A stretch of 64,000 nucleotides of DNA, from positions 1-64,000 of the forward strand of contig NZ_JAECZC010000056.1 in the NCBI RefSeq assembly GCF_016056305.1. The letters run 5' to 3'. The notes beneath the pieces were generated by a model, which saw only the letters and a program-made list of their open reading frames with translations, had not been told where the DNA came from and did no database searches. Origin of the DNA: Amazonocrinis nigriterrae CENA67 (lineage in GTDB: Bacteria; Cyanobacteriota; Cyanobacteriia; Cyanobacteriales; Nostocaceae). Shown here one piece after another: positions 47,378-56,081 of this stretch (position 1 is its first letter; every line of letters begins with the position of its first letter). Position numbers and translations under genes: made by a program.

Positions 47378-48155
47378 CTGTCACAAAATAAATTACTAAA
47401 CATTATTCAAACTTTTTACCATAATTACAGTGTAGTATTAGCAAATTTATCTGGTAGATTTGTGAAGCACATCTTTTCTGATATTAGTATGTCTTGGGTA
47501 ACTGAATAATTTGTAATTCGTAATTCAGTTACACAGAACAAAGCTTGAATAAGGCTGTTTTTGAGCGGCTAGTCTCTTAGTAAAACAATACATTCGGGAA
47601 CAATTTTGTATTGTTCGCAATTTTATACATTTTCTGTCACCTTGAATTTGACATTATATTTCAAGCATTTATACTTACTATATAAAGCCTGTATCAGCAG
47701 ACTTTTAATATTAATTAATAAAAGCCTTGATCGTCACTGTTGTTGTTTTACTCCAAAAATATGGCAACATCAGATGCGCTTGGTACTTTAGCGTGAAGTC
47801 TAACCCTTTTATCTTCACTCTAGAATGTTCCCAAGGTCAACTCTTTTATCGACAGTAAAAGGGACTGGGTACTGGGTATTAAGCTTAGGGTGCGTTATAG
47901 ACGGAACGTCCTAACGCACCGAGAATCTAGTACTCTGGCAAGTCATCTTTGCTGGGAATAGGTAAATGTCAGAAATAAAAAAAACCCTTTCCCCACTCCC
48001 TACTCCCCGCCTTCACCCGTTAAAATTGGGTTACTAAACCATTAGTGGCGTGGCAAGGCTAAAATAGTGCATTAACGAACCGCAGAGGCGCAGAGAACAC
48101 AGAGATATTAGAGAAACTCTATTGCAACATTTTAGGCTTGTCACGCCACTACTGG
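47378..48155. other. Non-coding gap with inverted repeat
   Basis: A 778-bp gap. It holds a GGTGCGTTA..TAACGCACC inverted repeat at 47889-47920 (9-bp arms, relative of 20933-20968) and an ACCGCAGAGGCGCAGAG repeat at about 48079. Other open frames are short and AT-rich, without ribosome sites. Confidence 0.45.
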
Positions 48156-48386
48156 TTAAGCCAAAATGTAACGGACTAAAATACTCATCACTTCATCAGG
48201 GTTCCCAGTTTGTTGTGGTTGACTCCAATCATTCACGTTTGCATAGCCAATCACTTGCAGGTAGTGAATTGTACTAGTAACGACTTTCGGGGAACCGATG
48301 AGTATATGTTTAATCGGTTTTCTGTTGGGTGTTGATTTATCAGAATCTTTACCTGGAACTTGGGGAAACTTTTGTTCTTGTGCCAT
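48156..48386 (-). CDS. 76-residue protein, unknown
   Basis: A small protein (MAQEQKFPQVPGKDSDKSTP, then HILIGSPKVVTSTIHYLQVI and GYANVNDWSQPQQTGNPDEV, MSILVRYILA). GGAGT lies 11 bases before the ATG. The leader contains a HIP1-based hairpin (48415-48456) and sits downstream of duplicated promoter sequence. No family recognised, though the even composition suggests a conserved cyanobacterial protein. Confidence 0.7.
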   Translation of the reverse strand: MAQEQKFPQVPGKDSDKSTPNRKPIKHILIGSPKVVTSTIHYLQVIGYANVNDWSQPQQTGNPDEVMSILVRYILA

Positions 48387-48413
48387 ATTATATTTGACTC
48401 CTGTTGAGGGGTT

Positions 48414-48457
48414 AAAGAAGGCGATCGCGGACTCTTCCCGGAGGCGATCGCCTTTCT
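48414..48457. terminator. HIP1-built hairpin
   Basis: AAAGAAGGCGATCGC and GCGATCGCCTTTCTT form a stem of about 13 bp around GGACTCTTCCCGGAG. On the minus strand it follows the RND operon and precedes the 76-residue gene, so it could end the operon's transcript or structure the small gene's leader. Confidence 0.5.
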
Positions 48458-48629
48458 TATGCTTTTATATTAAAGTATAATTTTATACTTGTCAATACAT
48501 TTTGCAATAAATTTTATGAAAAAATTACAAATTGTGTTATGGCTACAAGCCGTAACTGCACGCTGTCAAATCAGCCAATGAAAAATCAGCCCTCGTGGAA
48601 AATTCCCTCCAAGGCTGAATTTATTGGAT
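48444..48629 (+). repeat. Truncated copy of the GH116 promoter and 5' end
   Basis: From GCGATCG at 48444 to about 48610 the sequence parallels 53506-53670 in the same orientation: palindrome AAGTATAATTTTATACTT (48473-48490), TGCAATAAATTTTAT, GTAACTGCACGCTGTCAAAT and AATCAGCCCTCGTGG..AAAATTCCCTC. The start-proximal part encodes a 17-residue relic frame (48578-48631), MKNQPSWKIPSKAEFIG, against the real gene's MTNQPSSKIPSCTW. It is the broken 5' end of a second gene copy or a captured promoter. Confidence 0.8.
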
Positions 48630-48672
48630 AAATTTTGATAATGTCTTTTCTTAGTGTCTTAGTGCGCGATGG

Positions 48673-51600
48673 TTAAACTACCCCAGAATCAACTTTTGAG
48701 GGTTTGCGCCAATTGCGTTTTTTCAAAAATGATTGCCAAGATTCCATATAGGTGTAGAACACGGGTGTTAAATAAAGAGTGAGGAATTGTGAAAATAGTA
48801 ATCCTCCCACCACTGCTAAACCGAGGGGACGGCGTGTATCTGCACCAGCACCAAAACCAAGGGCAATTGGTAAAGTTCCCATCAATGCTGCCATTGTGGT
48901 CATCATAATCGGGCGAAACCTGACTAAGCAAGCTTCGTAGATAGCATCGTAGGGAGTTTTACCTTGTTGACGAGCAACAATTGCAAAGTCAACCATCATG
49001 ATGCCGTTTTTCTTCACAATCCCAATCAAGAGGATGATACCTACAAAGGCGTAGATATTCAGGTCAACATTAAATATTAATAGGGTTAGTAAGGCGCCGA
49101 AACCAGCGGAGGGCAAGCTAGAAAGGATAGTCAGGGGATGAATAAAGTTTTCGTAGAGAATCCCCAATACAATATAAATCACGAAAATAGCAACTAGTAG
49201 CAGCCATCCTAAACCCTGAATCGAAGACTGAAAGGCTTGGGCTGAACCTTGGAAGCCTGTACTGATGCTAGCTGGTAAGGTTTGTCTAGCAATTTGCTCA
49301 ATCTTAGCAGTGACATTACCTAATGAAACTCCTGGTTTTAAGTTAAAAGATATAGTGACAGAAGCTAGTTGTCCGGTGTGGTTAATAGTTAATGGCCCTA
49401 CACCTTTAGTGACAGTTGCTACAGCGTTGAGGGGTACTAGCTGTCCACTGGGGGCGCGAATTGAAAGCAAATCTAGGGCATTGGGATTTTCCTGATATTT
49501 GGGTTCGACACCCATAATTACCTGATATTGGCTATCAGAGGCGTAAATTGTGGAAACTTGGCGAGTACCATAAGCATTACTCAGGGCAGTTTCGATTTGA
49601 TTGGCAGTTAAACTCAATGATGATGCTAAATCACGGTTGATTTTGACTTGAAGTTGGGGATTTTTGATTTGCAAGTCACTATTAACATCTTGCAAATCTT
49701 CTAGTCCGCGGAGTTGCTTTTCTAAAGTGGGGGCGTATTGATAAAGCTCTTGGACGTTGGGACTTTGAAGTGTAAATTGATATTGGGCTTTGCTTTGTTG
49801 CCCACCGATGTTAATAGCTGGGGGATTTTGTAAGAAAACTTTCATCCCTGGAATGCGTGAGAGTTTCGGACGCAGTTCTTGTACAATCTCATCTGCACCT
49901 AGAGGGCGCTCATGACGAGGTTTGAGTTTGAGAAAAATTCGTCCAGTGTTGGCGGAAGCATTTGGCCCCCCAGCACCCACACTAGAGTTGACAGCTGCAA
50001 TATTGGGATCTTTATATGCGATCGCTGCCACTGCTTGTTGATGTTTTACCATTTCATCAAAGGAGATATCCTCTGCTGCTTGGGTATTGGCGGTAATTTG
50101 TCCCACGTCTGCACTAGGAATAAACCCCTTGGGAACAACCATGAATAAATATACTGTCGCTACCAAAATCGCACCAGAAATTACCATCGTTGTGCGATGA
50201 TATTTGAGTGACAGTTTTAAACTCCAATCGTAAGCACCAAGTAATTTATCAAAGAAGCTTTCTGAAAGGTTGTAGAGGCGAGTTTTCCAATCTTTCTTAC
50301 CCTCGCTATCTTCCTGTCCATGATGGGGTGGACGCAAGAAGCGCGAACACAGCATTGGTGTCAAGCTGAGAGAAATCATCCCAGAGATGAGAATGGCAAC
50401 GCTGATTGTAATGGCAAATTCTCGAAACAGTCGTCCCAAAATGCCACTCATGAACAGTACAGGAATGAAGACTGCTACTAGAGAAATGGTCATGGATAAA
50501 ATGGTGAAACCAATTTCTCTGGAAGCATTCAAAGCTGCTTCAAACCGACTTTCCCCCATTTCCATGTGACGGACGATGTTCTCTAACATCACTACAGCAT
50601 CATCCACCACGAAACCCACGGAAAGAGTCAACGCCATTAAAGATAGGTTATCTAAAGAAAAACCCAGCAATAGCATCACCCCAAAAGTCGCCACCAGCGA
50701 TAGAGGTACTGCCAAACTGGGAATAACTGTAGCCGAGAGGTTGCGGAGAAACAAAAAGATCACCAGTACTACCAAAGCAATAGTCAGCAACAAAGTAAAC
50801 TGGACATCATCAACCGATTCTCGAATCACCTGCGATCGGTCATACATAATATCCATGTTGACAGCCGCCGGGATTTGTTCGCGGAAAGAAGGTAAGATTT
50901 TCTTGATAGCATCCACCACGGCAACAGTATTAGTTCCGGGTTGCTTCTGAATTGCCAACACCATGGCCCTGACACCAGAATTTTTCTTTGGGGATTTCTC
51001 TCCCTTGTCAGGAAAAAACCAACTCGCTACTTTGTCATTCTCTACACTATCTAATACCTGACCTAGTTCGCCTAAGATTACTGGCGCACCATCTTGGTAA
51101 GTCACAACTAAAGAACGATAGCTGGCTGCATCATTTAGTTGTCCATTGGCTTGGATGGTAAAGTTCTGCTTTGTGCCGTAAAGTGTGCCAGTGGGCAGGT
51201 TAACATTTCCTTGGGAAATGGCTGTGGCTACTTCGTCCACACCGATACCTTTAGCACTCAGTGATTCCGGGTCTAATTGAATCCGTACCGCGTACTTTTG
51301 GGAACCGTACACTTGCACCTGAGCCACCCCATCCACCATTGACAAGCGTTGTGCTAAAAGGGTTTCGGCGTATTTATCTACAGTTGATAGAGGTAAAATT
51401 TCTGAGTTGAGGGAGATATAGAGAATTGGCTGGTCTGCCGGATTCACCTTGCGATAGGATGGAGGGCTGGGCATATTGGTAGGTAACTGCTTTGCAGCTT
51501 TGGATATAGCTGCCTGCACATCCTGTGCTGCCCCATCTATCTGCCGACTCAAGTCAAATTGTAAGGTGATTTGTGAGCTACCCAAGGAGCTAGTGGAGTT

Positions 51601-51840
51601 CATGGAACTCAAGCCTGCGATGCTGGAAAACTGTTGCTCTAGAGGAGTAGCCACAGAAGAAGCCATTGTCTCTGGGTTAGCCCCAGGCAGAGTAGCTGTC
51701 ACCTGAATCGTGGGAAAATCCACGTTGGGCAGATCACTGACTGGCAACATTCGGTAACTCATCAACCCGAATATCAAAACCCCAACCATGACTAAGACTG
51801 TCATCACTGGGCGACGGATGAATAATTCAGAAATGTTCAT
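48673..51840 (-). CDS. RND efflux pump, inner-membrane transporter
   Basis: A 1055-residue HAE1/AcrB-type proton-driven exporter with 12 membrane helices and two large periplasmic loops. It opens MNISELFIRRPVMTVLVMVG, and TM4 carries the proton-relay Asp pair (GFVVDDAVVMLENI). Such pumps export drugs, lipids or metabolites through a TolC-type channel, not encoded nearby. It overlaps the adaptor gene by 4 bp (ATGA), so the pair is translationally coupled; the adaptor comes first in the operon. Confidence 0.95.
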   Translation of the reverse strand: MNISELFIRRPVMTVLVMVGVLIFGLMSYRMLPVSDLPNVDFPTIQVTATLPGANPETMASSVATPLEQQFSSIAGLSSMNSTSSLGSSQITLQFDLSRQIDGAAQDVQAAISKAAKQLPTNMPSPPSYRKVNPADQPILYISLNSEILPLSTVDKYAETLLAQRLSMVDGVAQVQVYGSQKYAVRIQLDPESLSAKGIGVDEVATAISQGNVNLPTGTLYGTKQNFTIQANGQLNDAASYRSLVVTYQDGAPVILGELGQVLDSVENDKVASWFFPDKGEKSPKKNSGVRAMVLAIQKQPGTNTVAVVDAIKKILPSFREQIPAAVNMDIMYDRSQVIRESVDDVQFTLLLTIALVVLVIFLFLRNLSATVIPSLAVPLSLVATFGVMLLLGFSLDNLSLMALTLSVGFVVDDAVVMLENIVRHMEMGESRFEAALNASREIGFTILSMTISLVAVFIPVLFMSGILGRLFREFAITISVAILISGMISLSLTPMLCSRFLRPPHHGQEDSEGKKDWKTRLYNLSESFFDKLLGAYDWSLKLSLKYHRTTMVISGAILVATVYLFMVVPKGFIPSADVGQITANTQAAEDISFDEMVKHQQAVAAIAYKDPNIAAVNSSVGAGGPNASANTGRIFLKLKPRHERPLGADEIVQELRPKLSRIPGMKVFLQNPPAINIGGQQSKAQYQFTLQSPNVQELYQYAPTLEKQLRGLEDLQDVNSDLQIKNPQLQVKINRDLASSLSLTANQIETALSNAYGTRQVSTIYASDSQYQVIMGVEPKYQENPNALDLLSIRAPSGQLVPLNAVATVTKGVGPLTINHTGQLASVTISFNLKPGVSLGNVTAKIEQIARQTLPASISTGFQGSAQAFQSSIQGLGWLLLVAIFVIYIVLGILYENFIHPLTILSSLPSAGFGALLTLLIFNVDLNIYAFVGIILLIGIVKKNGIMMVDFAIVARQQGKTPYDAIYEACLVRFRPIMMTTMAALMGTLPIALGFGAGADTRRPLGLAVVGGLLFSQFLTLYLTPVFYTYMESWQSFLKKRNWRKPSKVDSGVV

Positions 51841-53309
51841 GATTGCTTTTTAGTTCCTACTGCTGGTTTTACCTGCACTGTGGCCCCTGGTGTGAGATTG
51901 AATTGCCCATCTACAACTACTTGTTCACCCGGTTGCAATCCTTCTTTAACTACTGTTTCGTTGTCAACAGTGTCACCTACAGTGACAGGACGCATTTCAG
52001 CTTTGTTGTCAGGTTTGACTACATACACAAACTGCCCTTTTTGTCCTGGTTGCACTGCTTGGGAAGGCACTGTAATGGCATTTGGTTGTTCAGTGAACTT
52101 CAGTAACACGTTGACAAATTGCCCTGGAACTAATCGCTCCTCAGTATTGGTAAATGTACCTTTGAGTTGAATGGTACCTGTTTGTGTATTCACGCCGCTA
52201 TCAACAAAGGTGAGTTCGCCCTTGACTGGAGTTCCCGTATCTTTAGCGGGTAAAGCATCTACTTCTAGTTTGTGGTCAGCACTGTATTTCTTCAGGTCAG
52301 GTAACAGCCTTTGGGGAATGGAGAATGTGACATAAATTGGATGAATCTGGCTGATGGTAATTAACGGCTCGTCCGCATCTGCTTTCACCAAGTTACCTTG
52401 ATTCAGCTTCAGGCTACCTGTGCGTCCGTTGATTGGAGAATAAATAGAAGCGTAGGAAAGTTGAACCTTGGCATTATCTATGGCTGCTTGATCTGCGGCG
52501 ACGGCAGCTTGAGCGTTTTGTACGTCTGCTTGGGCAGCAGTGACGGCGGCTTGAGCGTTTTGTACATCTGCTTGGGCAGCAGCGACGGCGGCTTGAGCAT
52601 TGGCTACCCCACCTTGGTCTGCTTTTACTGTTGCCTGTTGGGCTTGAGCAGTTGTTTGATACTCTTCTGCTTGTTGTTTGCTAATTGCCCCCTGTTTGAG
52701 TAAACTAGCATAGCGTTGAGCCTGGATGTTGGCATTTGTTGCTTGGGTTACATCCTTAGTAACATTAGCTCTTGCCTGGTTCACTTGCGCTTTGGCTTGC
52801 TCGACATTGGCTAGTGCTTGTTGTACCTGAGCTTTAGCTTTTTCGAGATTGGCTTTAGCTTGCTGCACTTGAGCCAAATCCTTGGCTTTGTTGGCTTGAG
52901 CTTGCATGAGCGAGGTTTCCAGGGCGCGAGAATCAATGGTAAATAGTAAATCGCCTTTTTTGACGTTCTGCCCTTGGCGAAAGTAGACACCAGTCAGTTG
53001 TCCACCTACTTTAGACTTGACAGATACGGTTGAATATGCTTCCACTGTCCCCGTCGCTTGTAAAAGCATGGGAACTGTTTTCTGATTGGCACTAGCAACT
53101 ACCACTGGTACTGGTCGCTTTTTGGCAGCGTCCTTTCCATTGGATTGAGCGTCAGAAGCTGCACAGGCAGTACAAAAGTAACCTAAACACAGCATAATTA
53201 GCCAGAATTTACCTCTAGAAAGCGGTTGATAAGCGCCTATAACAAAAGCCTTGCTCGTCTGCATAAAACTTAAATAGCTGATATTAATAATCTGGAACAA
53301 CGAGAACAT
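51837..53309 (-). CDS. RND periplasmic adaptor (membrane fusion protein)
   Basis: A 490-residue HlyD/AcrA-type adaptor: an N-terminal hydrophobic anchor (about 35-52, FWLIMLCLGYFCTACAAS), lipoyl halves (TGTVEAYSTVSVKSKVGGQL ... INGRTGSLKLNQGNLV) flanking an unusually long Ala/Gln-rich coiled-coil hairpin (about 150-285, repeated AQAAVAAAQADVQNAQA), then beta-barrel and membrane-proximal domains. It links the pump to an outer-membrane channel. CTAC is only a poor lipobox. Start may be 53309 or Met16 at 53264. Confidence 0.93.
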   Translation of the reverse strand: MFSLFQIINISYLSFMQTSKAFVIGAYQPLSRGKFWLIMLCLGYFCTACAASDAQSNGKDAAKKRPVPVVVASANQKTVPMLLQATGTVEAYSTVSVKSKVGGQLTGVYFRQGQNVKKGDLLFTIDSRALETSLMQAQANKAKDLAQVQQAKANLEKAKAQVQQALANVEQAKAQVNQARANVTKDVTQATNANIQAQRYASLLKQGAISKQQAEEYQTTAQAQQATVKADQGGVANAQAAVAAAQADVQNAQAAVTAAQADVQNAQAAVAADQAAIDNAKVQLSYASIYSPINGRTGSLKLNQGNLVKADADEPLITISQIHPIYVTFSIPQRLLPDLKKYSADHKLEVDALPAKDTGTPVKGELTFVDSGVNTQTGTIQLKGTFTNTEERLVPGQFVNVLLKFTEQPNAITVPSQAVQPGQKGQFVYVVKPDNKAEMRPVTVGDTVDNETVVKEGLQPGEQVVVDGQFNLTPGATVQVKPAVGTKKQS

Positions 53310-53636
53310 AAGCTGACCCCAGCCCAGGCGATCGCTTTTCTCTAAAGACTAATGTCATAAGTTATTTTTAGCCAAACACAATGTTAGCTATTCTAACAAT
53401 TAGGGTTCAAAAGATTTTGTACTTATAATACTACTGATGCAAAAAAATTGCTATTAAACTATTGAAATCAGTCAAAAGTTACATATATATAACCTTGAGT
53501 GAAATGCGATCGTCTTTTTCATTGTAATTTAAGTATAAAATTATACTTTGCATTACAAGTGCAATAATTTTTATTGATTAAAATTGCACATCGCGTTAAA
53601 CTTCCTTAGCGTAACCGCACGCTGTCAAATCAGGCG
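53310..53636. promoter_or_regulatory. Divergent promoter region, RND operon/GH116
   Basis: A 327-bp divergent gap. The palindrome AAGTATAAAATTATACTT (53531-53548) is the exact reverse complement of that at 48473-48490 and is a candidate operator; read on the minus strand it contains TATAAT. Its right part, 53506-53670, is the intact copy of the duplicated segment. No gene. Confidence 0.6.
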
Positions 53637-56081
53637 ATGACAAATCAGCCCTCCTCGAAAATTCCCTCTTGCACTTGGAATCGTCCCATCGGTTTAGGTT
53701 GGGATAAACCTTATACCGTCCGCTACGCTAGTAATATTGATGATGGTCCTTGGCACGGTATGCCTCTGGGTGGCTTTGGTGCAGGTTGCATTGGTCGTTC
53801 TTCACGAGGAGACTTTAATTTATGGCACATTGATGGCGGTGAACATCTCTTTAAAAGCGCCCCCGCCTGTCAATTCAGTGTGTTTGAATCAAATGGTACA
53901 TCTTCCCAAGCCTACGCTTTGTCTACTCAACTGCCTGATGATGGTAGTCTCAAGGCTTGGCAATGGTATGCAGCTAGTGGAGGAAGGGGAGCAGGGGAGC
54001 AGGGGGGAGGAAGTGGTTTTGAACAGCAAACGGGTACGTATCATGCTTTGTATCCTCGTAGCTGGTTTGTTTACGAGAATGTATTTCAAGCAAAGTTAAC
54101 TTGTGAACAGTTCTCTCCCATCTGGGCAAACAATTACCAAGAAACTAGTTATCCTGTAGCGGTGTTTCTCTGGAATGCTTACAATCCCACTGATACACCC
54201 ATCACTCTGAGCATTATGCTCACCTGGCAAAATATGGTGGGCTGGTTTACTAATGCCCAAAAATCTCCCGAAGTGCGGGTACGGGATGATGGTAGCCCAG
54301 TTTACGACTATCAGCCACGCTGGGGTGAAAGTCAAGGCAACTACAATTATTTAGTTGAAAGTCCCCAATACCTTGGTTGCTTTTTAGGCCGAGTTGACAT
54401 TGCTGAACCTGTACAAGAAGGAGACGGCAGTTGGTGCATTGCGACGCTACAAGATGCAAAAGTAGAAGTATTTCACCACACGAAATGGAATCCTGTAGGT
54501 GCTGGTGAAGAGATATGGTCAACTTTTGCTGACAATGGTTCTTTAGATAACTATATTAATGCAACTCCAGCGGCAGCAGATGAACAATTAGGGGCAGCCC
54601 TTGCGGTTCGTTTCACCCTCCAACCAGGTGAAACTCTCAAAATTCCCTTTGTGCTAGCTTGGGATTTACCTGTAACAGAATTCGCCGCCGGAATTAATTA
54701 TTACCGCAGATATACAGACTTCTTTGGCAAAAATGGACAAAATGCTTGGGCGATCGCAACCACCGCTTTAGCACAATACCATACTTGGCAACAAAAAATT
54801 GAAAGCTGGCAACAACCCATTATTAACCGCGAAGATTTACCTTCTTGGTTCAAAATGGCTTTATTTAATGAGCTTTACGACCTCACCAGCGGCGGAACTC
54901 TCTGGAGTGCCGCATCAGAACTTGACCCCATCGGTCAATTTGCCGTGTTAGAGTGCTTAGACTACCGCTGGTATGAAAGCTTAGATGTGCGGTTGTATGG
55001 TTCCTTTGGGCTGCTGCTACTGTTCCCAAAATTAGAAAAGTCAGTTATACGTGCCTTTGCACGGGCAATTCCCCACAGTGATCATACTCCCCGTGTAATT
55101 GGCTATTACTACACAATTAAGTCAGAAAGTCCAATCGCTGTTCGCAAAGTTGCAGGCGCAACACCCCACGATTTAGGCGCACCCAATGAGCATGTCTGGG
55201 AGAAAACCAACTATACCAGCTATCAAGACTGTAATTTGTGGAAAGACTTAGGTTGTGATTTTGTCTTGCAAGTATACCGAGATTATTTGCTCACAGGTGC
55301 TGATGATGTAGAATTTTTGGCAGACTGCTGGAGTGCAATTGTTCAAACCTTAGACTACCTCAAAACCTTTGACCTAGATGGTGATGGCATTCCCGAAAAC
55401 TCAGGCGCACCAGACCAAACCTTTGATGATTGGCGGTTACAAGGTGTCAGCGCTTATTGTGGCGGATTGTGGTTAGCAGCCTTAGAAGCAGCGATCGCCA
55501 TCAGCCAAATTCTATTAAATCATAACCTTGGCGACCTTGGCGTCTTGGCGGTGCAAAAATCCACCTATGAAACTTGGTTAAAACAATCTCGCCCAATTTA
55601 CCAAGAAAAACTTTGGAATGGTCAATATTACAGATTAGATAGTGAGAGTGGTTCCGATGTAGTAATGGCAGACCAATTGTGTGGACAATTCTACGCCCGT
55701 CTACTAGGATTACCGGATATTGTACCGAGCGATCGCGCCCTCTCTGCCTTAAAAACTGTTTATGAAGCTTGCTTTTTGAAATTTGGCGATGGCAAGTTTG
55801 GTGCAGCTAACGGGGTTCGTCCCGACGGTTCACCAGAAAATCCTCAAGCTACTCATCCTCTGGAAGTTTGGACAGGTATTAACTTTGGCTTGGCAGCTTT
55901 TCTAGTACAGATGGGAATGAAAGACGAAGGATTTCGGTTGACACAAGCTGTGGTAGAGCAAATCTACATAAATGGGCTACAATTCCGCACTCCTGAAGCT
56001 GTAACTGCTGCTGGCACATTCCGCGCTAGTACTTATTTACGGGCAATGGCGATTTGGGCAATTTACTTATTTATCCAGTAA
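53637..56081 (+). CDS. GH116 beta-glucosidase (GBA2/glucosylceramidase type)
   Basis: An 814-residue glycoside hydrolase family 116 protein: N-terminal beta domain (about 1-390) and C-terminal (alpha/alpha)6 barrel. The nucleophile is Glu412 in FNELYDLTSGGTLW and the acid/base is Asp597 in DQTFDDWRLQGVSAYCGGLW. The spacing between the two is longer than in known GH116 enzymes, through extra sequence near 430-540. No signal peptide, so probably cytoplasmic; substrate may be glucosyl lipids or glucosides. Residues 114-125 are a Gly-rich insertion encoded by GGGGAGCAGGGG repeats. Its 5' end is partly duplicated at 48444-48629. Confidence 0.92.
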   Translation: MTNQPSSKIPSCTWNRPIGLGWDKPYTVRYASNIDDGPWHGMPLGGFGAGCIGRSSRGDFNLWHIDGGEHLFKSAPACQFSVFESNGTSSQAYALSTQLPDDGSLKAWQWYAASGGRGAGEQGGGSGFEQQTGTYHALYPRSWFVYENVFQAKLTCEQFSPIWANNYQETSYPVAVFLWNAYNPTDTPITLSIMLTWQNMVGWFTNAQKSPEVRVRDDGSPVYDYQPRWGESQGNYNYLVESPQYLGCFLGRVDIAEPVQEGDGSWCIATLQDAKVEVFHHTKWNPVGAGEEIWSTFADNGSLDNYINATPAAADEQLGAALAVRFTLQPGETLKIPFVLAWDLPVTEFAAGINYYRRYTDFFGKNGQNAWAIATTALAQYHTWQQKIESWQQPIINREDLPSWFKMALFNELYDLTSGGTLWSAASELDPIGQFAVLECLDYRWYESLDVRLYGSFGLLLLFPKLEKSVIRAFARAIPHSDHTPRVIGYYYTIKSESPIAVRKVAGATPHDLGAPNEHVWEKTNYTSYQDCNLWKDLGCDFVLQVYRDYLLTGADDVEFLADCWSAIVQTLDYLKTFDLDGDGIPENSGAPDQTFDDWRLQGVSAYCGGLWLAALEAAIAISQILLNHNLGDLGVLAVQKSTYETWLKQSRPIYQEKLWNGQYYRLDSESGSDVVMADQLCGQFYARLLGLPDIVPSDRALSALKTVYEACFLKFGDGKFGAANGVRPDGSPENPQATHPLEVWTGINFGLAAFLVQMGMKDEGFRLTQAVVEQIYINGLQFRTPEAVTAAGTFRASTYLRAMAIWAIYLFIQ

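Noticed and set aside
47606-47791. 61-codon frame after ftrV
   Set aside because: AT-rich, cysteine/histidine-rich random-looking sequence without ribosome site.
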